The notes beneath the pieces were generated by a model that saw only the letters and a program-made list of their open reading frames with translations, was not told where the DNA came from and made no database searches. Shown piece by piece: positions 50,247-58,788 of a stretch of DNA of 64,000 nucleotides. Position 1 is the stretch's first letter; each line of letters begins with the position of its first letter. The position numbers and the translations under genes were made by a program. The stretch is from JBJMLO01 sp045805265 (GTDB lineage Bacteria > Actinomycetota > UBA4738 > JACQTL01). The stretch covers positions 434,001 through 498,000 of the forward strand of contig JBJMLO010000013.1 of NCBI GenBank assembly GCA_045805265.1, in the 5' to 3' direction.

Positions 50247-52163
50247 TCAGGCGAGGCGGGCGGCGATCTTCTTCGCGGCCCGGTTGGCGATGCCGTAGAT
50301 CGTGAGCATCGGGTTCACACCCGACGCCGTCGGGAACGCCGACGCGTCGGTCACATAGAGGTTCCGCACCTCGTGGGTCTCGTTCTCCGGCCCGATCGCG
50401 GAGGTCGCGGGGTCGGTGCCCATCCGGCAGGAGCCCATCTGGTGGAACGAGACGCCGGTGACGCGTCCGCGGAGGCCGGCCGCCCGGAGCTCCATGGCCC
50501 ACCGGTCGTGCGCGCCCGGGGCGGGCCGGTACGAGAGCGGCGGCGTGTGCAGCGTGAACAGCTCCCTCGCCCCCGCCGCCTCGACCACCTTCCCCGCGGC
50601 GATCAGCCCGTCCACGATCCGGCCCTCGTCGTCCTTCGACAGCCGGTAGCGGACCCGCGGCGAGCCGTCGCGGTTGATCGTGACGCGCCCGGCGGTGCGG
50701 TCTCGCGGGAGCACCGCACAGAACCCCAGCCGCCCGAACTTCCCCATCAGCTCGCGGTGCTGGGCGGCCGAGACCCAGGGCATGGCGCCGGACCCCAGGC
50801 CGGGGTGCACCGGCACCGTCTCGAAGATCGGGCCGTAGCCGCCGTCGCGGTCGCGCAGGTGCCGCGAGTACCGCGACTGCAGCGTGCCCGTCCACATGCG
50901 CACGTCCTCGTCGAACACGCCGAACGTGGCGAACCCCGGGTGGAGCCGGAGATACCGGCCGACCTGCCCGCCCAGCTTCGAACGCAGCAACAGAGCGGGG
51001 GTCTCGATCGAGCCCGCTGCCACGACGACCGCCCGGGAACGGACGTGGACCTGGTGACCGTTCACGTACGCGCCGACCCCGTGCGCCTTCCCGTCGCGGG
51101 CGAACACCTTGCGCACGTCGGCGTTCAGCAGGATCCGCGTGCCCGCTGCCGAGGCGTCCTGGAGGAACGACCGCGCGGTGGACTGCTTCGCTCCCACGCG
51201 GCACCCGAACCCGCAGTACCCGCACTGGTCGTCCTGCGTGCACCCGCGCACGGCGCGGGGCAGCGTGTCGACGTCCCACCCGAGCTTCTGCAGCCCCTCC
51301 TCCATCAGCTCGTCGCGCCTGCCCGGCGCCGAGGAATCGCGGTTCACGTTGACCCGCGCGGCGACCTCGTCGAGCGACTCGGCGAACTCCCCGTCGGCGA
51401 ACGCCGGGATGCCGGTCTGCCGGGCCCATTCACGGAGCACGAAGTCCGGCGTGTGGAACGAAGTCGTGTAGTTCACGACGGTGCCGCCGCCGAGCGTCGA
51501 CCCGGCGATGATCAGCACGCTCAGGTCGCTGCTGGCGAGCGTCGCGCCGTACAGGTACATGTCCGAGACGGAGCCGGCCTCGAGGTGGTCGAACGACGAC
51601 TCGGGGCGGAACCCGCCCTTCTCGAGGACGACGACGTCGAGCCCGGCCTTGGCCAGCCCCGCCGCGACACACCCGCCGCCGGCGCCGGACCCGACGACGA
51701 CGACATCACACTTCAACTGCTCGGGCTCGGTGATCTCGACGAAGTTCAGCTTCGGTGGCTCGGCCGTGCCGGCGACCGGGAGCGGCCCCGGGTACCCGAT
51801 GCGATCCCACTCCCGCCCAGGGAACCCGTAGACGGACGCGGTGGCCAACGCGATGAGCGCCTTGGCCAGCTGGCGCTTCGCGGGGAGCCGGCTGCGGAGC
51901 CACGCCTGCACCAGTCGCTCGGCCTGTTCGGCCGACAGCCCAGACACCGGCGTGCGCTTGCCCGTCAGGGCCAGCGCGCCGCGGGGAGTGTCCAGCTGGC
52001 GCAGCACGCCGAGCAGCTTCTTCCGCTCGGCGGGCGGGAAGTCCACCAGCTTGTCCCGCATCCGGCCCGGGACCTCGTCGACGTACCCCTCGCCGAGCGC
52101 GCCCCGGGCCAGCGCCTCGAGCACGCCGGTGACGTCGCGCTCGGCCCGCCGCCGCTTCGCCAT
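50247..52163 (-). CDS. GMC-family FAD oxidoreductase (long-chain alcohol oxidase-like)
   Basis: Predicted 638-residue flavoenzyme. A helical N-terminal region of about 150 residues is followed by the FAD fold VVVGSGAGGGCVAAGLAKAGLDVVVLEKG (about 155-183), AGSTLGGGTVVNYTTSF, the Cys-rich QDDQCGYCGFGCRVGAKQST, an AGSIETPALLLRSKLG segment, and the C-terminal active site FHQMGSCRMGTDP and DASAFPTASGVNPMLTIYGIANRAA (with His/Asn pair). This arrangement is that of fatty-alcohol oxidase/choline-type GMC proteins. ATG 52163 lies 7 nt after a TAGGAT box, favouring it over ATG 52172, which is inside that box. Confidence 0.93.
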   Translation of the reverse strand: MAKRRRAERDVTGVLEALARGALGEGYVDEVPGRMRDKLVDFPPAERKKLLGVLRQLDTPRGALALTGKRTPVSGLSAEQAERLVQAWLRSRLPAKRQLAKALIALATASVYGFPGREWDRIGYPGPLPVAGTAEPPKLNFVEITEPEQLKCDVVVVGSGAGGGCVAAGLAKAGLDVVVLEKGGFRPESSFDHLEAGSVSDMYLYGATLASSDLSVLIIAGSTLGGGTVVNYTTSFHTPDFVLREWARQTGIPAFADGEFAESLDEVAARVNVNRDSSAPGRRDELMEEGLQKLGWDVDTLPRAVRGCTQDDQCGYCGFGCRVGAKQSTARSFLQDASAAGTRILLNADVRKVFARDGKAHGVGAYVNGHQVHVRSRAVVVAAGSIETPALLLRSKLGGQVGRYLRLHPGFATFGVFDEDVRMWTGTLQSRYSRHLRDRDGGYGPIFETVPVHPGLGSGAMPWVSAAQHRELMGKFGRLGFCAVLPRDRTAGRVTINRDGSPRVRYRLSKDDEGRIVDGLIAAGKVVEAAGARELFTLHTPPLSYRPAPGAHDRWAMELRAAGLRGRVTGVSFHQMGSCRMGTDPATSAIGPENETHEVRNLYVTDASAFPTASGVNPMLTIYGIANRAAKKIAARLA

Positions 52164-52170
52164 GGGCGGC

Positions 52171-52176
52171 ATCCTA
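52171..52176 (-). promoter_or_regulatory. candidate -10 box, leaderless GMC oxidoreductase gene
   Basis: TAGGAT on the minus strand, 7 nt before ATG 52163. It overlaps an upstream ATG. Confidence 0.5.
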
Positions 52177-52367
52177 CTTGGGCGACGTGACGGCCTCGCG
52201 TCGGCGATGGGCGAACGCGTCGGTAGGCGAGATCAGGTTCGCCGGTGGACCGCGACATGGACCTCCTCCCCGCGAGGTCGGCAGCCCACCGCTCCATGTT
52301 CGGGTATCTGGCGGGCACGTAGAAGTTGTCGAGAACCCGAGCGCGGTCCACGAGGGAGGCATCATGC

Positions 52368-52373
52368 TACCTT
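52368..52373 (+). promoter_or_regulatory. candidate -10 box, leaderless toxin-antitoxin operon
   Basis: TACCTT, 7 nt before ATG 52381; makes ATG 52375 unlikely as start. Confidence 0.45.
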
Positions 52374-52380
52374 CATGTAC

Positions 52381-52653
52381 ATGAAGAATACGGTGGGGGT
52401 CGCGGAGCTTCGCCAGAACCTCAGCCGCTACCTGCAGCGCGTCGCTCGCGGAGAACGGCTCGTCGTCACGGATCGGAACCGGCCGGTCGCGGAGCTGGGA
52501 CCCCCCTCCTCGACCGGCGCCGAGCTCGACCGGCTGATCGCCGAGGGGCGCGTCTCACGACCGCTCCGTCGCGGGCTTCCCGAGCCGTTGGAGCTGGATG
52601 GTGACCCGCACGCGCTCAGCCGCGCGCTCGACGAGATCCGTGGCGAGCGCTAA
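52381..52653 (+). CDS. Phd/YefM-type antitoxin (VapB partner)
   Basis: Predicted 90-residue antitoxin: N-terminal DNA-binding domain NTVGVAELRQNLSRYLQRVARGERLVVTDRNRPVAELGP (Phd/YefM signature), then a charged toxin-binding tail ending HALSRALDEIRGER. It should neutralise the adjacent PIN toxin and repress the operon. The start at 52381 rather than 52375 is supported by a TACCTT box 7 nt upstream. Its TAA directly abuts the toxin's TTG start. Confidence 0.92.
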   Translation: MKNTVGVAELRQNLSRYLQRVARGERLVVTDRNRPVAELGPPSSTGAELDRLIAEGRVSRPLRRGLPEPLELDGDPHALSRALDEIRGER

Positions 52654-53064
52654 TTGGCTCTGTTCTACGTCGACGCGTCCGCGCTCGTGAAGCTCGTCCG
52701 CGACGAACCCGAGAGCGACGCGCTGCGGGCTTTCCTCGCCGACGCGGATCTCGTCTCCTGCGAGCTGGTGCTGACCGAGGTCCCCCGCGCGATCCGGCGC
52801 GCCGTCCAGCGCGATCCGGGGCTCCTCGAACTCCTCATCGCTCGAGCCGGCGAGGCGCTCGACGCCGTGGCGCTGCTCCCACTCGACCGGGCGCTGCTGC
52901 TCGCCGCAGGCGCTCTCGCGGAGCCTGCCCTGCGGGCGCTCGATGCCATCCACGTCGCGGCGGCCGCGGACGTGTCACCGGTGGACGCGTTCGTGAGCTA
53001 CGACGAGCGCCAAGCGGCGGCCGCTCGACTCGGCGGGATCCGAACCGTGGCGCCAGGCCGCTGA
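52654..53064 (+). CDS. VapC-type PIN-domain toxin
   Basis: Predicted 136-residue PIN ribonuclease. Acidic residues of the active site: Asp in FYVDASALVKL, Glu in ELVLTEVPRAI, Asp in LDAIHVAAA, Asp in FVSYDERQ. Length is typical of VapC. Start is TTG 52654 immediately after the antitoxin stop. Without antitoxin it would cut tRNA or rRNA. The pair is probably a stabilising module; codon use is like its surroundings. Confidence 0.93.
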   Translation: MALFYVDASALVKLVRDEPESDALRAFLADADLVSCELVLTEVPRAIRRAVQRDPGLLELLIARAGEALDAVALLPLDRALLLAAGALAEPALRALDAIHVAAAADVSPVDAFVSYDERQAAAARLGGIRTVAPGR

Positions 53065-53235
53065 ACGCCCTCCGGCCCACCGCCTCGAGCCCATCGGTCA
53101 CGTCACGAGCGGCTCCACGCCGCTTCGCCGCGGCGGCATCCATACCCGAGCCGCGACCGGCTCCGCTCCGCGTTCGCAGCGAGTTCTCAGTCTCGACTCA
53201 GGGGAGTCCAACGGCCGGATCCGAACCTGTTCGCC

Positions 53236-54544
53236 ATGGCGACGACGACGGCACGCCCCATCCCGACCATCGCTCCGGAAACCGAGTTCGCACCGGCCCC
53301 GCCCGACGTGGAGATCGTGGTGCCGGTCTTCAACGAGGAGGACGACCTCGCCCGGAGCATCCGGCTGCTCCACTCGTTCCTGCGGACGTCGTTCCCGTGC
53401 ACCTATCGCGTCACGATCGCCGACAACGCCAGCCACCGACGGCACGTGGGAGATCGCCCGGGGGCTCGCCGACGGGCTGCCGAGGGTGCGGGCCATCCGC
53501 ATCGAGGAGCAGGGCCGGGGCCGGGCGCTGCGGGCCGTCTGGTCGGCGAGCGACGCGAGGGTCCTGGCCTACATGGACGTCGACCTGTCGACCGACCTCG
53601 CCGCGCTGTTGCCGCTGGTGGCGCCGCTCCTGTCGGGGCACAGCGACCTGGCCATCGGGACCCGGCTGTCGCGGTCCGCCCGCGTGGTTCGCGGCCCCAA
53701 GCGTGAGCTGATCTCCCGGATCTACAACCGGGTCCTGGGGACGACGTTCTCGGCGCGGTTCTCCGACGCGCAATGCGGCTTCAAGGCGATCCGGGCCGAC
53801 CGAGCCCGGGCTCTGCTCCCACTGGTCCAGGACGACGGGTGGTTCTTCGACACCGAGCTGCTGGTGCTGGCCGAGCGGGCCGGGCTCCGCATCCACGAGG
53901 TGCCGGTGGACTGGGTCGACGACCCCGACTCGCGTGTCGACATCGTTGCTACCGCCGCGGCCGACCTGCGGGGCGTGGCCCGGCTGGCCCGGGGGCTCGC
54001 CACGGGCGCCATCCAGGTGGCCGCGCTGCGCGAGGAGTTCCACGGCGCCGCCCCCACCGCCGAAGCGAGGACGCCGGGGTTCGCCGCGCAGGTGGTGCGA
54101 TTCGCCGTAATCGGCCTCCTCAGCACGGTCGCGTACGTCGGTATCTACGTCGCGCTGCGCACGGCCCTGCCCGCGCTGGCGGCCAATGGACTCGACCTGC
54201 TGATCACGGCCGTGGCGAACACGGCCGCCAACCGCCGCTGGACGTTCGGCGTCCGCGGGCGGTTGGACCTTCCCCGGCACCAGGTGCAGGGGCTGCTCGT
54301 GTTCGGGGTGGCCCTGGCTCTGACCTCGGGATCGCTTGGCGCCCTGCACGCGCTGGTTGCCGCCCCCAGCCGCGCGCTGGAGGTCGCCGTGCTGGTCGGC
54401 GCGAACCTCGCTGCGACCCTGCTGCGATTCGTCCTGCTCCGGACGTGGGTGTTCTCGGCGCACCGGCGGGCGCCCGCGTCCGGAGCGGGCCACTCCGGCC
54501 GACCGGCGCTGGTCGTGGTCCCGGAACCGAGGAGCGAGCCGTGA
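53236..54544 (+). pseudogene. GT2 glycosyltransferase fused to GtrA domain, with apparent 1-bp frameshift
   Basis: Two frames together encode one 435-residue protein. The first (53236-53433) gives VEIVVPVFNEEDDLARSIRLLHSFL and ADNAS; after one extra C near 53433-53434 the second frame resumes with TDGTWEIARGL..RAIRIEEQGRGRALRAVW, the YMDVDLSTDLAALLPLV catalytic segment and FSDAQCGFKAIR. So it is a DPM1/GT2-type enzyme, followed at about residue 275 by a four-helix GtrA domain (VRFAVIGLLSTVAYVGIYVALR, TAVANTAANRRWTFGVRGR). The rest of the gene is intact, and its stop overlaps the next start (GTGA), so a sequencing/assembly error or very recent mutation is likely. It should make polyprenyl-phosphate sugar for the next enzyme. 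Confidence 0.8.
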
Positions 54545-56622
54545 GCGCGGCCGTCACGGAGCGGACCCCGATCGACCCCATCGACGAGCCGCCGGCGGTT
54601 GCACCCGGGCGGCCGTCGCGGTGGCGGCGGCTGGTTCGCGGCCCCGAGGCCGACCCCCGGTGGGCGCGTCCGGCGCTGCTCGCGCTGCTCGGCCTGACAG
54701 CGCTGCTGTACCTGTGGGACCTCGGCGCGTCCGGGTGGGCGAACGGCTTCTACTCCGCGGCGGTGCAGGCCGGGACGAAGTCGTGGAAGGCGTTCTTCTT
54801 CGGGTCGTTCGACTGGTCGAACGCCATCACCGTGGACAAGCCGCCCGCCTCGCTGTGGGTGATGGACCTCTCGGCCCGAATCTTCGGCGTGAACTCGTGG
54901 AGCATCCTCGTGCCCCAGGCGCTCGAAGGCGTCGCCGCCGTGTGGCTGCTGTACGCCACGGTGCGGCGGCATTTCTCCCACTCCGCCGCGCTGCTGGCCG
55001 GCGCCGTCATGGCGCTGACGCCGGTCGCGGTGCTGATGTTCCGGTTCAACAACCCGGACGCGCTGCTGGTGCTGCTGCTGGTCGGCGCGGCCTACGCGAT
55101 GACCCGGGCGCTCGAGGGAGCCCGGACGAGATGGCTGGTCCTGGCCGGCGCGCTGATCGGGTTCGCGTTCCTGTCGAAGATGCTGCAGGCGTTCGTGGTC
55201 GTCCCGGGCTTCGCGCTGGTGTACCTGGTCGCGGCGCCGACGCGGCTCCGGCGGCGGATCGGGCAGCTGCTGGCGGCCGGGGCTGCGATGGTGGTGGCCG
55301 CGGGATGGTGGGTCGCGGTCGTGCAGCTGTGGCCGGCCGCGTCGCGGCCGTACATCGGCGGCTCGCAGCACAACAGCGTCCTGGAGCTGATCTTCGGCTA
55401 CAACGGGTTCGGTCGGCTCAGCGGAAACGAGACCGGCAGCGTGGTCGGCGGCGGGCTCGGCGGAGGCGGCTCGATGTGGGGCCCCACCGGCTGGTTGCGC
55501 ATGTTCAACTCGCAGTTCGGCGGGCAGGTCGCGTGGCTGATCCCCGCGGCCCTGGTGTTCCTCGGCGCGCTGCTGTGGTTCTCGCGGCGGTCGCCGCGGA
55601 CGGACCGGCGGCGGGCCGCCGTCATGCTGTGGGGCGGGTGGCTGCTGGTCACCGGGCTGGTGTTCAGCTTCGCGAAGGGCATCATCCACCCGTACTACGC
55701 GGTGGCGCTGGCGCCGGCGATCGGCGCCCTGGTCGGGATCGGCGGAGTCGTGCTGTGGAACAACCGCGGCAGGCCGGCCGCGCGCGTCGCATCGGCCGCC
55801 GCCGTCGCCGCCACCGCCGTCTGGTCCTTCGTCCTCCTGGGCCGGAGCCCGTCGTGGCTGCCCTGGCTGCGGCCGGCGGTCCTCGCGATCGGCCTGGTCG
55901 CCGCCGCCGGGCTCCTGGTGGCGGGCCGGCGTTTGCCGCGACTGGCGGCCGTTCCCCTGGTGGCCGCCGCCCTCGTCGTGGCCCTGGCCGGCCCCGCCGC
56001 GTACGCCGTCAACACGGCGTTCACCCCCCATGCTGGGGCGATCCCGTCGGCAGGTCCGGCGGTGACGTCGGGCAGCGGCGGGTTCCCCGGGCCGGGCGGC
56101 GGGTTCGCCGGCGGGCCTCGGGGAGTGTTTCCCGGCGGGTTCCCCGGCCCGCCTCCCGGCGGGTTCACGGGGGGTCCGCCGGGGACCCCAGGGGTGGGCC
56201 CGGCCGGCGGAACCGGAGGAGCGCCGGGCGGCATCGGGCAGCCCGGCGGGCTGGGCGGCCTGCTCGACTCGGGAACGCCGGACTCCGCCCTGGTGCGGCT
56301 GCTACGCCGGGATGCGAGCTCGTTCTCGTGGGTCGCGGCCATGGTCGGGGCGAACGGGGCCGCGGGCGTGCAGCTGGCCGTGGACGAGCCGGTGATGGCG
56401 ATCGGCGGGTTCAACGGCAGCGACCCGTATCCCACACTCCCCCAGTTCCGGACCCTCGTCCGGCAGGGGCGGGTCCACTATTTCGTCGGCTCCGGCGGAT
56501 TCGCCGGCCAGCGGGGCGGGAGCCAGTCGGCCGGTCAGATCGCGGCCTGGGTCCGGGCGCACTTCACGGCCCGAACGGTGGGCGGCTCCACGGTCTACGA
56601 CCTGACGGCCCCTACCGGCTGA
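54541..56622 (+). CDS. GT39/ArnT-like integral membrane glycosyltransferase
   Basis: Predicted 693-residue GT-C enzyme, similar in type to YkcB/ArnT-like glycosyltransferases. First external loop with NGFYSAAVQAGTKSWKAFFFGSFDWSNAITVDKPP (about 61-98) contains the DKPP motif; then eleven or more membrane helices, GGSQHNSVLELIFGYNGFGRLSG, and a Pro/Gly-rich external linker (about 505-580) before a soluble C-terminal domain (LVRLLRRDASSFSWVAAMVGANGAAG, VGSGGFAGQRGG). It likely transfers sugars from the polyprenyl-phosphate donor supplied by the upstream GT2 to an exported acceptor. GTG 54541 overlaps the preceding stop. Confidence 0.9.
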   Translation: MSAAVTERTPIDPIDEPPAVAPGRPSRWRRLVRGPEADPRWARPALLALLGLTALLYLWDLGASGWANGFYSAAVQAGTKSWKAFFFGSFDWSNAITVDKPPASLWVMDLSARIFGVNSWSILVPQALEGVAAVWLLYATVRRHFSHSAALLAGAVMALTPVAVLMFRFNNPDALLVLLLVGAAYAMTRALEGARTRWLVLAGALIGFAFLSKMLQAFVVVPGFALVYLVAAPTRLRRRIGQLLAAGAAMVVAAGWWVAVVQLWPAASRPYIGGSQHNSVLELIFGYNGFGRLSGNETGSVVGGGLGGGGSMWGPTGWLRMFNSQFGGQVAWLIPAALVFLGALLWFSRRSPRTDRRRAAVMLWGGWLLVTGLVFSFAKGIIHPYYAVALAPAIGALVGIGGVVLWNNRGRPAARVASAAAVAATAVWSFVLLGRSPSWLPWLRPAVLAIGLVAAAGLLVAGRRLPRLAAVPLVAAALVVALAGPAAYAVNTAFTPHAGAIPSAGPAVTSGSGGFPGPGGGFAGGPRGVFPGGFPGPPPGGFTGGPPGTPGVGPAGGTGGAPGGIGQPGGLGGLLDSGTPDSALVRLLRRDASSFSWVAAMVGANGAAGVQLAVDEPVMAIGGFNGSDPYPTLPQFRTLVRQGRVHYFVGSGGFAGQRGGSQSAGQIAAWVRAHFTARTVGGSTVYDLTAPTG

Positions 56623-56657
56623 GGCGACCCGGCGGCACCGCCGGCCCCGGACGCAAC

Positions 56658-56695
56658 GCGGCGCGGCCTCCGACGTTCCCAGGAGGCCGCGCCGC
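56658..56695. terminator. bidirectional terminator hairpin
   Basis: A perfect 14-bp G+C-rich stem (56658-56671 with 56682-56695) with a 10-nt loop lies between the convergent GT39 gene and the small secreted-protein gene, followed by GTTTC on the plus strand. Confidence 0.75.
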
Positions 56696-56704
56696 GCCGT
56701 TTCC

Positions 56705-56917
56705 TCACATGTGCGGGCAGTGGTGCGTCCGGGACGAGCCGGATCCGTTCGAGGACGAACGCGATCCGCCCGAGGAACCGGACGACGAGCTCGAGGACGA
56801 GCTGGACGGCGTGTTCGACGGGTGTGACGTTGCCGCGTGGGCCAGCGCGGCGCTCCCGCCGAGCAGTGCCCCCGACAGCGTCACCGCCAGCACCGCCTTG
56901 CCGAGCCGATGCCGCAT
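56705..56917 (-). CDS. small secreted Ser-rich protein ending HHCPHM
   Basis: Predicted 70-residue exported protein. ATG 56917 is 10 nt after GGAAAGGAGG and opens a signal peptide (RHRLGKAVLAVTLSGALLGGSAALAHA) with a probable cleavage after ALAHA. The mature part, about 42 residues, is almost entirely Ser/Gly, ending in HHCPHM, a Cys/His cluster that could bind copper, zinc or haem. A competing ATG at 56924 is in another frame. No family is recognised. Confidence 0.65.
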   Translation of the reverse strand: MRHRLGKAVLAVTLSGALLGGSAALAHAATSHPSNTPSSSSSSSSSGSSGGSRSSSNGSGSSRTHHCPHM

Positions 56918-57061
56918 CGGGCATTCACCTCCTTTCCAAGGCCGTTGCCCACTCAGTTGAGCCATCGACCTTGGGAAGGGCGTGTGAGCTGGATCAGAGA
57001 ACTGCTCGGCAATTCGCGGTGAGGAGGCGCGTCGCCTCGCGAAAGCGACCGGGCCCGGGGC

Positions 57062-58444
57062 CTACAGGCTGGCTGAGGACCTCGTCAGCTCCTCGACGAG
57101 CTGGCCGGCGACCGCCTTGGCGTCGCCGAAGATCATCATGGTCTTGGGGTTGACGAACAGCTCGTTGTCGATCCCGGCGAACCCCGGCGCCATGCTCCGC
57201 TTGATCACCATCACCGTCTGGGCCTGGTCGACGTTGAGCACCGGCATCCCGTAGATCGGGCTGCCGGGCGTGTTCTTCGCCGCCGGGTTCACGACGTCGT
57301 TCGCGCCGACCACGATGGCCACGTCGGCCCGGGGGAATTCCGGGTTGACCTGGTCCATGTCGAACAGCTGGTCGTACGGGACGTTCGCCTCGGCCAGCAG
57401 CACGTTCATGTGCCCCGGCATGCGCCCCGCTACCGGGTGGATGGCGAACTTCACCTCGACCCCCATGTCCCCCAGCGCGTCGGCGAGCTGGCGGACCATG
57501 TACTGGGCCTGGGCCACGGCCATGCCATACCCCGGGACGATGATCACCAGCCGCGCGACCTTCAGGATCTCCGCGGCCTCGTCGGGGAGCGCGGTCTGCA
57601 CGTTCCCCTCCACCGCGCCGCCCGCGGCCTGGACCTTGCCGAACGCGCCGAACAGCACGTTGCGGAACGACCGGTTCATGGCCCGGCTCATGATGACCGA
57701 CAGCAGGAACCCGGAGGTCCCGTCGAGCGCCCCGGCCACGATCAGGATCTTGTTGTCCAGCGCGAACCCCATGGCCGCGCCGGACAGCCCGGCGTAGGAG
57801 TTCAGCAGCGAGATCACGGTCGGCATGTCGGCGCCCCCGATCGGGACGATCAGCAGCACGCCGAACACCAGGGACAGGGCCATCATCACCGGGAACAGCG
57901 CCTTGAGCGACGGGTCCCCCACCAGCACCCCGACCAGGACCAGCGCCGCGGCGAGCAGCGAGAGGTTCGTGAGGTTCTGGCCACGCCATGTGATCGGCCG
58001 CTGGGGCAGAACCTCCTGGAGCTTCCCGGCGGCCATTAGGCTCCCCGTGAACGTCAGGCACCCCAGGACGACCTCGATCCCGAGGGCGGTCATCTTCGTC
58101 GTGGACAGGCGTGGCTCGCGCAGGTAGTACTCCGCGGTCCCCACCAGGGCGGCGGCCAGCGCGCCGAACGCGTGCGACAGCGCGATCCGCTGGGGCATCG
58201 CGGTCATCGGGACGAGGAGCCCGAGCGGCACCCCGATCGCCGTCCCGGCGAACAGGCCGATCAGGATCCACTGGTAGCTCACGACGTCCGAGCGCAGCAG
58301 CGTGGCCACGATGGCCACCACGAAACCGACCTCGCCGGCCATCACGCCGCGCCGCGCGGTCGGCGGCGACGACAGCCACCGCAGCGCCAGGACGAACAGC
58401 ACCCCAGCCACGAGGTACGCGAGCTGCAGCCACTGCTCGCTCAC
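57062..58444 (-). CDS. pntB: NAD(P) transhydrogenase beta subunit PntB
   Basis: Predicted 460-residue membrane subunit. Nine or so membrane helices (including VGFVVAIVATLLRSDV and IGLFAGTAIGVPLGLLVPMTAMPQRIALSHAFGALAAALVG) are followed by the soluble NADP-binding domain III: IIVPGYGMAVAQAQYMVRQLADAL, AIHPVAGRMPGHMNVLLAEANVPYDQLFDMDQVN, VVVGANDVVNPAA and MAPGFAGIDNELF. The enzyme uses the proton gradient to reduce NADP with NADH. GTG 58444 overlaps the pntA2 stop (GTGA). Confidence 0.96.
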   Translation of the reverse strand: MSEQWLQLAYLVAGVLFVLALRWLSSPPTARRGVMAGEVGFVVAIVATLLRSDVVSYQWILIGLFAGTAIGVPLGLLVPMTAMPQRIALSHAFGALAAALVGTAEYYLREPRLSTTKMTALGIEVVLGCLTFTGSLMAAGKLQEVLPQRPITWRGQNLTNLSLLAAALVLVGVLVGDPSLKALFPVMMALSLVFGVLLIVPIGGADMPTVISLLNSYAGLSGAAMGFALDNKILIVAGALDGTSGFLLSVIMSRAMNRSFRNVLFGAFGKVQAAGGAVEGNVQTALPDEAAEILKVARLVIIVPGYGMAVAQAQYMVRQLADALGDMGVEVKFAIHPVAGRMPGHMNVLLAEANVPYDQLFDMDQVNPEFPRADVAIVVGANDVVNPAAKNTPGSPIYGMPVLNVDQAQTVMVIKRSMAPGFAGIDNELFVNPKTMMIFGDAKAVAGQLVEELTRSSASL

Positions 58445-58788
58445 GGCCGAGCCTTCGCCTTCGAGTCGCCCCGCCCACGGTCGTCCCTGCGGTCGTCCCG
58501 GCGATCGTCGCGGCGGCGGAACATCCGCAGCATCCGGTCCGTGATCAGGAAGCCGCCGACCGCGTTGATCGTGGAGGCCGTCACCGCGGTCACGCCGAGC
58601 GCCGTGGCCAGCGTCCCCTGGTGGGACCCGGCAAGCACCAGCGAGCCGACCAGTGCGATGGCCGACAGCGCGTTCGTCATCGACATCAGCGGCGTGTGCA
58701 GCAGCTTCGGGACGCGACGGATCACCTCGAACCCCAGGAACCCGGCCAGGACGAAGATGAACAGGGAGGTGGTGAGGGCGTCGTTCAC
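58441..58788 (-). CDS. pntA2: NAD(P) transhydrogenase alpha-2 membrane subunit
   Basis: Predicted 115-residue membrane subunit (domain II part): LFIFVLAGFLGFEVIRRVPKLLHTPLMSMTNALSAI, a second helix, and LATALGVTAVTASTINAVGGFLITDRMLRMFRR. These three or four helices match PntAb of three-gene transhydrogenases (Rhodospirillum, mycobacteria). The tail, about 25 residues, is an unusual charged repeat (RRDDRRDDRRDD) ending in basic residues. Both ends are 4-bp overlaps with its neighbours. Confidence 0.93.
   Translation of the reverse strand: MNDALTTSLFIFVLAGFLGFEVIRRVPKLLHTPLMSMTNALSAIALVGSLVLAGSHQGTLATALGVTAVTASTINAVGGFLITDRMLRMFRRRDDRRDDRRDDRGRGDSKAKARP

Noticed and set aside
52375..52653. ATG 52375 as antitoxin start
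   Set aside because: It is only one base after the likely -10 hexamer; ATG 52381 has the 7-nt spacing seen elsewhere.
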